The notes beneath the pieces were generated by a model, which was not told where the DNA came from, searched no databases, and saw only the letters and a program-made list of their open reading frames with translations. A DNA stretch of 64,000 nucleotides from Bacteroidota bacterium (GTDB lineage Bacteria; Bacteroidota; Bacteroidia; Chitinophagales; Chitinophagaceae): positions 1 to 64,000 of the forward strand of contig JAFAGI010000020.1 of the NCBI GenBank assembly GCA_023422835.1. Reading direction: 5' to 3'. Both the position numbers and the translations under genes were made by a program. Shown here one piece after another: positions 35,812 to 44,345 of the stretch; positions within the stretch are counted from its first letter, which is position 1, and each line of letters begins with the position of its first letter.

Positions 35812-36486
35812 ATGAAAGTACTGATTGTAGAAGACGAACGCACGCTTGCGCTGGAGATGGAAGCATTTCTCAAAGATTCTTTTTATAGCTGCGACCTTGC
35901 TTTTACCGCAAAGCAGGCATTAAAATTTACCGAGACAAATGTTTATGAATTTGTACTGCTTGATTTAGGTTTGCCGGACAAGGACGGGCTTGAATTGCTG
36001 AAGGAGATCAAAGAAGATCTTCCTGATGCAGCTTACATCATTGTTACAGCGCGCGGCCAGCTGGAAGACAGGATTAAAGGGCTGGACCTCGGCGCCGATG
36101 ATTACCTCTCAAAACCATTTTCCCTGCTGGAGCTGAATGCACGCATGCAAGCCATTAAAAGAAGGAAGTTTGCCCTGAACGATACATTGGTAGAACTCAA
36201 CGATTTCCAGGTAGACCTGAAAAAAAGAATGGTATACCACAACAACGCGGAGATAGAACTTTCTAAGAAGGAATTTGATATTTTAAGCTACCTGGTATTG
36301 CACAAAAATAAGCCCATCACCCGCGTGCAGATCAGTGAATACATCTGGGGGAATTTTTCAGACGAGGAATACGATTCCAATTACATTGATGTACACATTA
36401 AAAATATCAGGAAAAAATTAAGCGCGCATGCGAATGCAGATTTCCTGGAAACAGTGAGGGGCGTTGGTTATAAAATAAAAATTTAG
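35812..36486 (+). CDS. OmpR-family DNA-binding response regulator
   Basis: 224 aa. Receiver domain (1-117) with acidic pocket Glu7-Asp8, phosphoacceptor Asp51 in LLDLGLPDKDG and the conserved lysine in LSKPFS. The C-terminal winged helix (about 130-223) ends DVHIKNIRKKL...TVRGVGYKI. It is 2 nt before the kinase gene. OmpR-type regulators bind direct repeats about 11 bp apart, matching the modules at 34374 and 37817. Confidence 0.95.
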   Translation: MKVLIVEDERTLALEMEAFLKDSFYSCDLAFTAKQALKFTETNVYEFVLLDLGLPDKDGLELLKEIKEDLPDAAYIIVTARGQLEDRIKGLDLGADDYLSKPFSLLELNARMQAIKRRKFALNDTLVELNDFQVDLKKRMVYHNNAEIELSKKEFDILSYLVLHKNKPITRVQISEYIWGNFSDEEYDSNYIDVHIKNIRKKLSAHANADFLETVRGVGYKIKI

Positions 36487-36488
36487 CC

Positions 36489-37814
36489 GTGCGATTAAAT
36501 ACCAAACTATCCTTATCAATTTTACTTTCTTCTCTGGTGATCGTGCTGGTGTTTATACTTTTATTGCCCTCCTTTGTAGAACAGATCGCGGACCGGTACA
36601 CCGACGCAAACCTGAGGCAGCAAAAAAAACAAGTGCTTAACGAAATAGGCAAAAACGGCATTGACTATTACCTGGACGGAGAGACTAACTATGGTAGCTA
36701 CACCATGCTTAAGGAAGAATATATTTCGCTTGAACAGGTTACCGGGAGCGCAAAGGCTGATAGCATACAGATCTTGCCACGGATTTTCGCGGAAGGCGAT
36801 ACATCGGATTACCGCATACTCAGTCACTATTTTATGCATGATAACAAAACCTATCTCCTGGAAGTAGGCAAGGAAATAAATTCCATCTCCGAAATTTATA
36901 AACCCTTGCAGCGCGTGGCCTTCAGCATACTCACAGCATTGATACTGGCAACTGTATTGTTTAATTTATTGTACACACGCTATTTACTGAAACCTCTGAA
37001 CACCATTATAGCAACGCGTTTAAGGCACCGTAAATTCCCGTACAAAAACCTGGCAGGTCCTGTAAAAACAACCACGGCAGATTTCAGGTACCTGGACAGC
37101 TCTATCATGCAGTTGATGGACCAGGTACATACAGACTTCATCAGGGAAAGAGAATTTACATCCAACGCATCACACGAATTAATGACCCCCATCAGTATTC
37201 TCAAAACAAAAATTGAGAATATGCTTGCCGATGAAGATCTCTCTGAACCACAGTACCGCAAGCTGTCAGAAATGATGCGCACGCTGAACCGATTGAAAAA
37301 AATAGTACAGTCGCTACTGCTGATATCACGCATTGAAAATGACCAATACCACAGGCAGGATGCTGTAAAACCGGCGGAACTCATAGAAGAAGTAATGGAA
37401 GAGCTCTCCCATCGCCTCGAAGAAAAAAACCTTACGCTAAAAGTAAACCTTTCAAAAGACGTAGCGCTTCACCGGCTGAACAAAGACCTTATATTTCAAA
37501 TGTTTTACAACCTCATCAACAATGCTGTTCGGTACAACAAAGCGCAAGGCAGCATTGAGATATACGACCGGCGAGTACCTGGGAAATATGCTGTGATTGT
37601 CAGGGACAGCGGCATAGGCATAGAACCCGATAATCTTCCCTATATTTTCAACCGTTTTAAGAAATACTCCGCCACTGCACAGGAGTCTTACGGGCTTGGG
37701 CTGGCAATAGTCAAAAGTATTGCACAATACCACGATGCAGAAATCACTGTTGACTCTGCGCCCGGCTCCGGCACCACATTCACAATCTTATTCAATCAGC
37801 ATATTCATTCGTAA
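36489..37814 (+). CDS. Sensor histidine kinase
   Basis: 441 aa, GTG start 2 nt after the regulator stop. TM1 (about 8-29), a periplasmic domain of about 110 residues, TM2 (about 138-160), then DHp and ATPase domains. The H box is NASHELMTP with His229; methionine replaces the usual arginine in HELRTP. N box NLINNAVRYN, and G boxes DSGIGI and GLGLAIVKS. The periplasmic sensor domain has no recognised fold. The first operator repeat of the next gene starts 3 nt after its stop. Confidence 0.94.
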   Translation: MRLNTKLSLSILLSSLVIVLVFILLLPSFVEQIADRYTDANLRQQKKQVLNEIGKNGIDYYLDGETNYGSYTMLKEEYISLEQVTGSAKADSIQILPRIFAEGDTSDYRILSHYFMHDNKTYLLEVGKEINSISEIYKPLQRVAFSILTALILATVLFNLLYTRYLLKPLNTIIATRLRHRKFPYKNLAGPVKTTTADFRYLDSSIMQLMDQVHTDFIREREFTSNASHELMTPISILKTKIENMLADEDLSEPQYRKLSEMMRTLNRLKKIVQSLLLISRIENDQYHRQDAVKPAELIEEVMEELSHRLEEKNLTLKVNLSKDVALHRLNKDLIFQMFYNLINNAVRYNKAQGSIEIYDRRVPGKYAVIVRDSGIGIEPDNLPYIFNRFKKYSATAQESYGLGLAIVKSIAQYHDAEITVDSAPGSGTTFTILFNQHIHS

Positions 37815-37816
37815 AC

Positions 37817-37850
37817 TTCATTTTGTCTTCATGTTGCAGAAATAGTTTTG
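37817..37850 (+). promoter_or_regulatory. Operator-promoter module 2 of the two-component system
   Basis: TTCAT (37817-37821) and TTCATGTTG (37828-37836) are 11 bp apart, followed after 6 nt by TAGTTTTG (37843-37850). Layout and spacing are identical to 34374-34407. It drives the DUF4382 lipoprotein gene at 37894. Confidence 0.65.
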
Positions 37851-37893
37851 TGCCCACAACACTAAAAGAACTATAACCTTAACAGCAACTAAG

Positions 37894-38676
37894 ATGAAAA
37901 AAATATTATGCGCACTCGCTGCTCTGGTATCGCTGGGAGCTATGTCATGCACAAAAAATAATGGTATAGATCATTCAGCAGCTACCTCCACAGTTTCCAT
38001 TGCGCTCACAGATGCGCCGGCGCTGTATGAGGCAGTTTATATAGACATACGGGAAATATCCGTAGGCGTGGACACTGCCTGGAAAAAGCTGAACTATACA
38101 CCACAATTGTACAACCTGCTCGATTTAAGAAACGGACAGGAAGCAATGATGGGCAGGGTGCAGGTACCTTCAGGTGATCTGAACCAGATCAGGCTATTAT
38201 TGGGAGATAACAGCTACGTGGTAGCCGACGGCATGAAACATCCCCTGAAAGTACCTTCAGGAGAATCAAGCGGGCTGAAGCTGAAGCTGAACAAAACATT
38301 AGCGCCTGGCGTAGCATACAAAATTTGGATAGATTTTGATGCCGCCGGATCAATCGTACAAACAGGCAATGACCAGTTTATCTTAAAGCCTGTTGTAAGA
38401 ACATTCAGTGAAGAAACCAACGGTCAAATATGGGGTAAAGTACTCCCCGCACAAGCACAGGCACTGGTAAAAATTGCCAGAGAAGGCAGTACGGATACCT
38501 TAACTGCAATACCTTTTGCTGACGGTACTTATAAATTTATAGGCTTGCAAGACGGCACTTACCATATTGTGTACGACGCAAACCAGTCCACACTTTACAA
38601 AGACAGCACCAAAACTAATGTGGGTGTCACTTACGGCAAGATCACTGATCTGGGCACAATGATACTCGTAAAATAG
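37894..38676 (+). CDS. DUF4382 domain lipoprotein
   Basis: 260 aa. Lipoprotein signal peptide with LGAMSC (Cys19). The DUF4382 domain (about 30-165) contains LTDAPALYEAVYIDIREI. A C-terminal beta-sandwich resembling carboxypeptidase-regulatory or collagen-adhesin B-type domains (about 170-255) contains DGTYKFIGLQDGTYHIVYD. It is likely on the cell surface or periplasmic face. It shares the operator module of the upstream two-component operon, so it is a probable regulon member. Confidence 0.88.
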   Translation: MKKILCALAALVSLGAMSCTKNNGIDHSAATSTVSIALTDAPALYEAVYIDIREISVGVDTAWKKLNYTPQLYNLLDLRNGQEAMMGRVQVPSGDLNQIRLLLGDNSYVVADGMKHPLKVPSGESSGLKLKLNKTLAPGVAYKIWIDFDAAGSIVQTGNDQFILKPVVRTFSEETNGQIWGKVLPAQAQALVKIAREGSTDTLTAIPFADGTYKFIGLQDGTYHIVYDANQSTLYKDSTKTNVGVTYGKITDLGTMILVK

Positions 38677-38710
38677 TTGTTGAACTATAACCCTTGATAA
38701 CAACCAACCA

Positions 38711-38744
38711 GGCAGTTTCCTTCATGGGAAGCTGCCATTTTCTT
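38711..38744 (+). terminator. Rho-independent terminator after the DUF4382 gene
   Basis: GGCAGTTTCC (38711-38720) and GGAAGCTGCC (38727-38736) form a 10-bp stem with one G-T pair, followed by ATTTTCTT. Confidence 0.8.
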
Positions 38745-39840
38745 AATCCTTGCTCGGTACATTTTTAAGAAGCACTTCTTCCTGCTTTTCAAGCTGGGCT
38801 TGTTCTATAGCTGCAACCAATTCTTGTTTTTTTCCGAATTCTGTTCGGTATACTTTAGTAAGCAATATAAAATAAGAAAGTAATAACGGCCCAAATATCA
38901 AGCCCATCATGCCAAACAAATTCAACCCGAGTATAACGCCGAATACGGTTATCAGCGGATGTACATCTCCTATCTTTTTTAAGATAGTAAAACGCAAAAT
39001 ATTATCAATCCCGCCAACAGCAATTAAGCAATAGAGCGTAAGCCCTATACCTCTGCCTATTTCCCCGGTGGCAAATACCACAATACAAACCGGGACCCAA
39101 ATAACCATAGTGCCTACAACAGGGATTACAGATGCCACACCGGTCAATATTCCCCAGAGGAAAAAATTATTTACTCCAAAGATCCAATAACCTATGATGG
39201 CTACAATACCCTGGCAAATAGCTAACAATGGAATACCCAAAGCATTAGACCTGACCATCATTTTTGTTTCGGCCCAAATATCCTGTACATTTTCCTGGCT
39301 GAATGGAAGAAACACTGCAAGGCGTCTTTCCATATTCCTGCTGTTGATTTGCATAAAATACAGGATGAAAAATGCCGTGGCAATATTGGCAAAAATGGCA
39401 GCAATGCTATTGAGCATTTTAGGTATGTAACCTGCTATTTTCTGCACCTGCGACATCAGCGCTCCTTCTGAAAGATTAATATTGCGCAGAACAGGTTTAG
39501 AAGCCATAAATTCTTTTACAGCATTAAATTTTTCTATGATCACCGGGGTATTCTTAATAAGTGCATCTACCTGGGGAATCAATATTTCTACAATGGCCCA
39601 TAGCGGGATAGCCAGTGAAATCAGGGAGGCAATTATAATAAAAGTACTAGCCAGCCAGGGCGCCCAATTTTTTTCTTCTACCAGGCGATTATAAAAATTG
39701 CGAAATAAAATATACAGGGTGATTGCCCCTAATACTCCCGGGATAAAATAAGAAAGATTTTTCCCAATAAGAATTAATAACAGCAATATAAGCAGCAATA
39801 ATGCAACCTGAGTAATAATCCTGTTACTTATTTTTTCCAT
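38743..39840 (-). CDS. AI-2E family transporter (PerM/YdiK type)
   Basis: 365 aa with about 8 membrane segments. The paired N-terminal helices, a soluble central part (about 75-155) and the C-terminal block with SVIPVVGTMVIWVPV and the conserved HPLITVFGVILGL segment are diagnostic. Family members export small molecules or sodium; the autoinducer-2 link holds only for a few. Probably single-gene unit. Confidence 0.9.
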   Translation of the reverse strand: MEKISNRIITQVALLLLILLLLILIGKNLSYFIPGVLGAITLYILFRNFYNRLVEEKNWAPWLASTFIIIASLISLAIPLWAIVEILIPQVDALIKNTPVIIEKFNAVKEFMASKPVLRNINLSEGALMSQVQKIAGYIPKMLNSIAAIFANIATAFFILYFMQINSRNMERRLAVFLPFSQENVQDIWAETKMMVRSNALGIPLLAICQGIVAIIGYWIFGVNNFFLWGILTGVASVIPVVGTMVIWVPVCIVVFATGEIGRGIGLTLYCLIAVGGIDNILRFTILKKIGDVHPLITVFGVILGLNLFGMMGLIFGPLLLSYFILLTKVYRTEFGKKQELVAAIEQAQLEKQEEVLLKNVPSKD

Positions 39841-39954
39841 AAACTGTTAAACTATGAGATGAGTATTAGTGTTGTCTTTGCGAAATAACAACATAATTTT
39901 CAACCGGTAAAAAATATCTATGGAAACACATTTGGTATAATAATGCCGCTTTAC

Positions 39955-40380
39955 TTAATAAATAAGATTTAGAGATATAGTCTTATTATTTGTAAGTAAG
40001 AATTTTACACTTTTAAAGGAAGGCGCTGCAAATTTCGGACGTACATTATTAGAAAAGCCATAGCCTTCTTTGGGAATGCCCAGCATATTAAAATTACACT
40101 TTCCGTCTGCATTTTCATCGTGCATAACGGCTATGGCATATTCACCATCCGGCAGATCTTTAAAAGTATATTTTGTATTAGGCGCAGCCTTTAAAACTAT
40201 CTTTTTAAATTGTTTGTTTTCTTTAGGAAAATCTGTTGATTTATTAAATAAGCCTATTTCAATGTTTCCCAAACGGTTTTTTACATTGGGTAACACTATT
40301 GTAAGATTATTCCCGCCACCATCAGCGAAAGCGATGGACGAGATCATAAGCAATAAAACCAGGAGGTTGATATGTTTCAT
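39955..40380 (-). CDS. DUF2141 domain-containing secreted protein
   Basis: 141 aa with a signal peptide (about 1-19). The DUF2141 signature is plain: DGEYAIAVMHDENADGK followed by NMLGIPKEGYGFSNN. Function unknown; the fold is probably a beta sandwich. The start codon directly abuts leader element copy A, whose sense end reads AATACAC-ATG. Confidence 0.9.
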   Translation of the reverse strand: MKHINLLVLLLMISSIAFADGGGNNLTIVLPNVKNRLGNIEIGLFNKSTDFPKENKQFKKIVLKAAPNTKYTFKDLPDGEYAIAVMHDENADGKCNFNMLGIPKEGYGFSNNVRPKFAAPSFKSVKFLLTNNKTISLNLIY

Positions 40381-40467
40381 GTGTATTTATTTTATTTGTT
40401 TTTTAGTTGCCACAGGGAATAGCCTTTATTCATCCGCGATTGGTATACACCTTTGCTTATGGCTATT
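40381..40467 (-). repeat. Leader element copy A (short variant)
   Basis: It begins gtgtatttattttatttg next to the DUF2141 start codon, carries the common core agttgccacagggaata and ends ggctatt. The outer stem here is AATAGCC/GGCTATT, while copies B and C have AATAACC/GGTTATT: both sides changed, keeping pairing. It lacks about 20 bp of the internal part. Confidence 0.75.
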
Positions 40468-40468
40468 T

Positions 40469-40572
40469 CATGTGTATATATTTAATTGTTTTTCAGTTGC
40501 CACAGGGAATAACCATCTTCTTAGATTCAATACTCATTCCCGCTTGGAAGATTCCTAATCTTCATGGTTATT
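40469..40572 (-). repeat. Leader element copy B (full length)
   Basis: In tandem with copy A. The plus strand reads atgtgtatatat, then ttgccacagggaataacc, then agattcaatactcattccc, then cctaatcttcatggttatt. Outer stem AATAACCAT/ATGGTTATT and inner stem AGATT/AATCT. A truncated third unit start (atgtgtgtatattttgtttg) follows at 40575-40595. Confidence 0.8.
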
Positions 40573-40633
40573 GGATGTGTGTATATTTTGTTTGTTTAAT
40601 ATTTAAATTTTCCTGAAACCCTGCACAACATTA

Positions 40634-41647
40634 TCAATGAAAGAATCTGGATATAAGCTTCTCGTCCTTACTTCTCATAGCAGCCAAAGGCTCTGATTTT
40701 TTTACAAGCTGTTTTTTTATAAAACCCGCAAATGATTTTGTAAGTATTCTTACAAACGGATTCACATTCTTCTTCACATCCTCAAAATAGGTATCCAGTG
40801 TATCCTTCCGGAAATGAACAATATTTTCAAGATCTGCTCCGTCTGCATAATAACCGCAATGAAAATTTTTTTCAGCAAAAGTTTTCTCCGGAAAATCGGC
40901 TTTCCCCAACCCGAAAACATCAAAAGACCTATGGAGAAACTCTCTAAAGGTAGTGCGGTTTTTTTCGCCTCCTCCAAGATTGAAAATGCTTTTATTGAGT
41001 GCCGGACGTTGCTCTATACCGTTTACGAAAGCACGCGCTGCATCAGCCGGCGTAGCTATTTCTAATGAGGTGGCAAGCGGCATATGAAACATCAATTTTG
41101 AAATTTTATGATTGCCCATAATAGCGGCAAGCCTGAAAATTGTCCAGTCAAGCCTGGTTTGTTTTATGAGATCTTCACATGCTATTTTGGTTTCAGCATA
41201 ATAATCGGCTTCGCTGGGCTGTAATGCATCCCCGACTTTAATAGCCGGTTCTGTAAGCCTGTCGCCATAAACAGAAATAGAGGAACTGTACATAAAAAAA
41301 GCATCCGGCGAAAGTTCCTGTAAACTATCAAGAAGGTTTTTTGTTCCTTCTACATTTACTTTATAAGCCAGCTCAGGTTTTTCATCTGCTAACGGCGGAA
41401 TGATGGCTGCCAGGTGAATAACTACATCTATATTTCTGCACACTTTCCTCACCGCTTCCTTCTGTGTAATGTCTCCATACACAATGCTGAAATTATTGTT
41501 GAGAGAAGCAAATTTTTTACGATTCACCTTAGAAAACACATCGAATACAGTGGTTGTATATTTATCAGATAGCCCGGTTAATTGTTTTAAAACCTCGAAC
41601 CCTACCGTGCCTCCTCCGCCTGTCAGCAATATATTCTTTTTATCCAT
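40634..41647 (-). CDS. NAD(P)-dependent epimerase/dehydratase family protein
   Basis: 337 aa, extended short-chain dehydrogenase. The start is ATG 41647 (MDKKNILLTGGGGTVG); a 9-residue upstream extension is less likely. Rossmann motif TGGGGTVG (about 8-15), catalytic Ser in MYSSSISVYG and Tyr-Lys in YYAETK. The substrate-binding C-terminal half is typical of nucleotide-sugar or UDP-glucose-4-epimerase-like enzymes, but the substrate cannot be assigned. Confidence 0.9.
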   Translation of the reverse strand: MDKKNILLTGGGGTVGFEVLKQLTGLSDKYTTTVFDVFSKVNRKKFASLNNNFSIVYGDITQKEAVRKVCRNIDVVIHLAAIIPPLADEKPELAYKVNVEGTKNLLDSLQELSPDAFFMYSSSISVYGDRLTEPAIKVGDALQPSEADYYAETKIACEDLIKQTRLDWTIFRLAAIMGNHKISKLMFHMPLATSLEIATPADAARAFVNGIEQRPALNKSIFNLGGGEKNRTTFREFLHRSFDVFGLGKADFPEKTFAEKNFHCGYYADGADLENIVHFRKDTLDTYFEDVKKNVNPFVRILTKSFAGFIKKQLVKKSEPLAAMRSKDEKLISRFFH

Positions 41648-41743
41648 CTCGAAATCTTTGAGATAGGAATACAAAAAACAGACGAAGTTTTATGTTTTTG
41701 GCGATTTTACATTTATTTGGGAGTATTTCATAACATAGGTCAT

Positions 41744-41770
41744 AAAAAAAAGTCCGGTAAAAAACCGGAC
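41744..41770 (-). terminator. Rho-independent terminator of the pgk transcript
   Basis: GTCCGGT (41752-41758) and ACCGGAC (41764-41770) form a stem followed on the minus strand by eight T residues. The pgk 3' UTR therefore includes leader element copy C. Confidence 0.88.
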
Positions 41771-41784
41771 CTTTAAATATTGTT

Positions 41785-41886
41785 ATGTGTATATATTATT
41801 TGTTTTTTGTTGTCACATGGAATAACCATTTTATAGATTCAATACTTATTCACCGTTGGTATAGATGCCTAATCTTTATGGTTATT
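41785..41886 (-). repeat. Leader element copy C (full length)
   Basis: Same order of segments as copy B: atgtgtatatattatttg, cacatggaataaccat, agattcaatacttattc, cctaatctttatggttatt. Its sense end is TACACATA rather than TACACATG, so the start codon is lost, and it lies between the pgk stop and the pgk terminator. Confidence 0.8.
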
Positions 41887-41894
41887 TCTGTTTC

Positions 41895-43088
41895 TTATTT
41901 GATCGCAGCGATACCGGGTAGTTCTTTCCCTTCAAAGAATTCCAGCATGGCGCCGCCACCCGTAGATACATAGCTTACTTTATCAGCATAGCCGAATTTG
42001 TTTACAGCAGCTACACTGTCGCCGCCGCCCACCAGAGAGAAAGCGCCGTTTTCAGTAGCTTCTGCAATGGCCTCGGCAATAGCTTTGGTACCTGACTGGA
42101 ATTTTTCCATTTCAAACACACCCATCGGGCCGTTCCACAGGATTGTTTTTGATTTTTTAATCACATCAGCAAATTGTTTTCTTGCTTCTTCGGCAATATC
42201 CAATCCCATCCAGCCTTCTTTAATGTTGTCGCTGGCAGCAGTTTCTGTATTTGCGTCTGCAGCGAACTTATCAGCAATGATGCTGTCCGAAGGCAAATGA
42301 ATGTTCACCCCTTTGGCCTTTGCTTTTTGCAATATTTCTTTCGCTGTATCCAGCCTGTCTTCTTCGCAGAGAGAAGCGCCGATGTTACCGCCCTGTGCCT
42401 TGAAGAAAGTATAGGCCATACCCCCGCCGATGATGATGTCAGTAGCTTTTTCCATCAGGTTTTCAATGATGAGAATTTTATCTGAAACCTTGGCGCCGCC
42501 TAAAATAGCAGTGAATGGTTTTGCGCTTTCGTTCATTACTTTTTCCGCGCTGGAAACTTCTCCCTCCATCAACAGGCCGAACACTCTTTTGGTAGGGTCA
42601 AAGAACTTCGCGATCACTGCAGTAGAAGCATGTGCACGGTGTGCTGTTCCGAATGCATCATTCACGTACAATGTACCCAGCTTGCTCAATTTCTCTGCAA
42701 AAGCTTCATCGCCTTTTTCTTCTTCGGGATAGAAACGCAGGTTTTCCAGCAAAAGCACTTCACCGGGTTTCAGTGAAGCTGCTTTGTCCACCGCTTCCTG
42801 TCCAATGCAGTCAGCAGCAAACTGTACAGGCACTTCCAACAACTCACTCAGATGGCTGATGATATGTTTGAGTGAATATTTATCTTCAGGGCCACCTTTC
42901 GGACGTCCCAAATGGCTCATCAAAATTACACTTCCGCCATCGCTAAGTATTTTTTTAATGGTAGGAAGCGCCGCACGTATACGGTTATCGTCAGTTATCT
43001 CAAAAGTCTGTTTGTCTAAAGGTACGTTGAAATCTACGCGGATCAACGCTTTCTCGTTAGCAAAATTGTGATTGGAAAAAGTGCCCAT
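41895..43088 (-). CDS. pgk: Phosphoglycerate kinase
   Basis: 397 aa glycolytic enzyme transferring phosphate from 1,3-bisphosphoglycerate to ADP. Visible: VDFNVPLD near the N-terminus, MSHLGRPKG (about 59), the nucleotide-binding GGAKVSDK (about 197) and the C-terminal [12 protein letters not shown] and STGGGAMLE. Complete length. It has a full promoter upstream and a terminator downstream, so it is a single-gene unit. Confidence 0.98.
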   Translation of the reverse strand: MGTFSNHNFANEKALIRVDFNVPLDKQTFEITDDNRIRAALPTIKKILSDGGSVILMSHLGRPKGGPEDKYSLKHIISHLSELLEVPVQFAADCIGQEAVDKAASLKPGEVLLLENLRFYPEEEKGDEAFAEKLSKLGTLYVNDAFGTAHRAHASTAVIAKFFDPTKRVFGLLMEGEVSSAEKVMNESAKPFTAILGGAKVSDKILIIENLMEKATDIIIGGGMAYTFFKAQGGNIGASLCEEDRLDTAKEILQKAKAKGVNIHLPSDSIIADKFAADANTETAASDNIKEGWMGLDIAEEARKQFADVIKKSKTILWNGPMGVFEMEKFQSGTKAIAEAIAEATENGAFSLVGGGDSVAAVNKFGYADKVSYVSTGGGAMLEFFEGKELPGIAAIK

Positions 43089-43129
43089 TGTTATTGATTT
43101 TTATAAATTTAAAGGTTATGGTAGTTGCA

Positions 43130-43162
43130 CAAATTTACTACATTATTTGCAAAATAACCAAA
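43130..43162 (-). promoter_or_regulatory. pgk promoter
   Basis: On the minus strand TTTG (complement of 43159-43162), a 21-nt spacer and TAAATTTG (complement of 43130-43137) match both boxes. The -33 box borders the T-run of the preceding terminator. Confidence 0.7.
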
Positions 43163-43199
43163 AAAAGACAAAATCGTTAGTTTTCGGATTTTGTCTTTT
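43158..43199 (-). terminator. Rho-independent terminator after the desaturase gene
   Basis: AAAAGACAAAATC (43163-43175) and GATTTTGTCTTTT (43187-43199) pair perfectly over 13 bp, followed on the minus strand by T residues. Confidence 0.9.
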
Positions 43200-43203
43200 C
43201 TTA

Positions 43204-44280
43204 TTACGCCAAACCAGGCCTGCCCATCTGTTTCAAAAACTTGATATGTGATATTACTGCATGCCTGAATAGCTTGTATTCATTGTATTTCACATTGTAT
43301 TCCTTACATGCCTGCTTTACAATCTTGTTGATAGCCGGGTAATGTACATGTGATACTTTGGGAAAAAGATGATGTTCTACCTGGAAGTTCAGCCCGCCCA
43401 TATACCAAGATAAAAATTTGTTTGTAGTTGCGAAATTCGCGGTAGTTTTAAGCTGGTGTACAGCCCATTCATCATCAATCCTATTCTTATCGTCCGGTAT
43501 CGGAAAATCTGTATGCTCTACTGTATGCGCCAGTTGAAAGGTAATACTTAAGATAAAACCCGTTACCAGCGTGAATACACCAAACCCGGCAAACCAGTTT
43601 AAAAATCCCACCTGCCAGATAGGTACGCCCACGAACAAACTGAAATATGCCAGTTTAAACAGCCAGAAAGAAACATGGTCTTTTGTGCTCATTTTTTTCA
43701 ATGGCATATCGCCGATCTTTTGAGTAAAATACTTTTTAAAATCGGTAAAGAAAGTCCAGTAAAAATGCAGTATGCAATAAAAAAACCAGAAGTAAACATG
43801 TTGAAACCTATGCATTTTGTAATATTTCTGTGTGGGTGCAAACCTCAGAAATGGTTTGGCTTCAATATCATCGTCCATGCCGTCAATGTTGGTATATGCA
43901 TGGTGTAGTACGTTGTGTTTCATTTTCCACATGAACTGGCTGGCGCCTATGAATTCAGCAATGTTAGAAGCAATATTATTTACCAAAGGAGAACGGCTGA
44001 AACTGCCGTGTGCACCATCATGCATTACATTAAACCCTATGCCGGCAGTTAAAAAGCCCAGCAAAGCGCAAAGCAGCAGCGATATCCAGTTGTTATCGGG
44101 TGTAAAAAATACCAGTTGAATATAGGAGTAGGCAAATAATGCTACAAGCACTGCAGCCTTAAGATATATTTTATAGCCGCCAAATGTATTTTGTCCGGTT
44201 TGCTTAAAATACTCGTTGATGCGGTTTTTTAATTCTACGTGGAAAGAGGGGCTGGTGCGTGCGAATTTAGGGGTTTGCAT
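43204..44280 (-). CDS. Fatty acid (acyl-CoA/acyl-lipid) desaturase
   Basis: 358 aa membrane di-iron enzyme. The three histidine boxes are HDGAH (about 87), HNVLHH (about 122) and QVEHH (about 302); glutamine before the third box is typical of front-end (delta-5/6) desaturases. No cytochrome b5 domain is fused. About 4 membrane helices. It introduces a double bond into membrane fatty acids. Terminator downstream; TAACTTTG -7 box upstream at 44310-44317. Confidence 0.92.
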   Translation of the reverse strand: MQTPKFARTSPSFHVELKNRINEYFKQTGQNTFGGYKIYLKAAVLVALFAYSYIQLVFFTPDNNWISLLLCALLGFLTAGIGFNVMHDGAHGSFSRSPLVNNIASNIAEFIGASQFMWKMKHNVLHHAYTNIDGMDDDIEAKPFLRFAPTQKYYKMHRFQHVYFWFFYCILHFYWTFFTDFKKYFTQKIGDMPLKKMSTKDHVSFWLFKLAYFSLFVGVPIWQVGFLNWFAGFGVFTLVTGFILSITFQLAHTVEHTDFPIPDDKNRIDDEWAVHQLKTTANFATTNKFLSWYMGGLNFQVEHHLFPKVSHVHYPAINKIVKQACKEYNVKYNEYKLFRHAVISHIKFLKQMGRPGLA

Positions 44281-44309
44281 TATTGGAAGAAGATAAATTT
44301 ATTAGCTCA

Positions 44310-44317
44310 CAAAGTTA
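44310..44317 (-). promoter_or_regulatory. Desaturase promoter -7 box
   Basis: On the minus strand the sequence reads TAACTTTG, an exact consensus match, 29 nt before the start codon. No clear -33 TTTG. Confidence 0.5.
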
Positions 44318-44345
44318 GTCTGTAAATGTGGATATGCCGTGATCT

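Noticed and set aside
40381..40600. CRISPR array or attC integron array at the tandem elements
   Set aside because: Only two adjacent units, about 100 bp each, with no uniform spacers and no cas or integrase genes; flanking genes are core genes.
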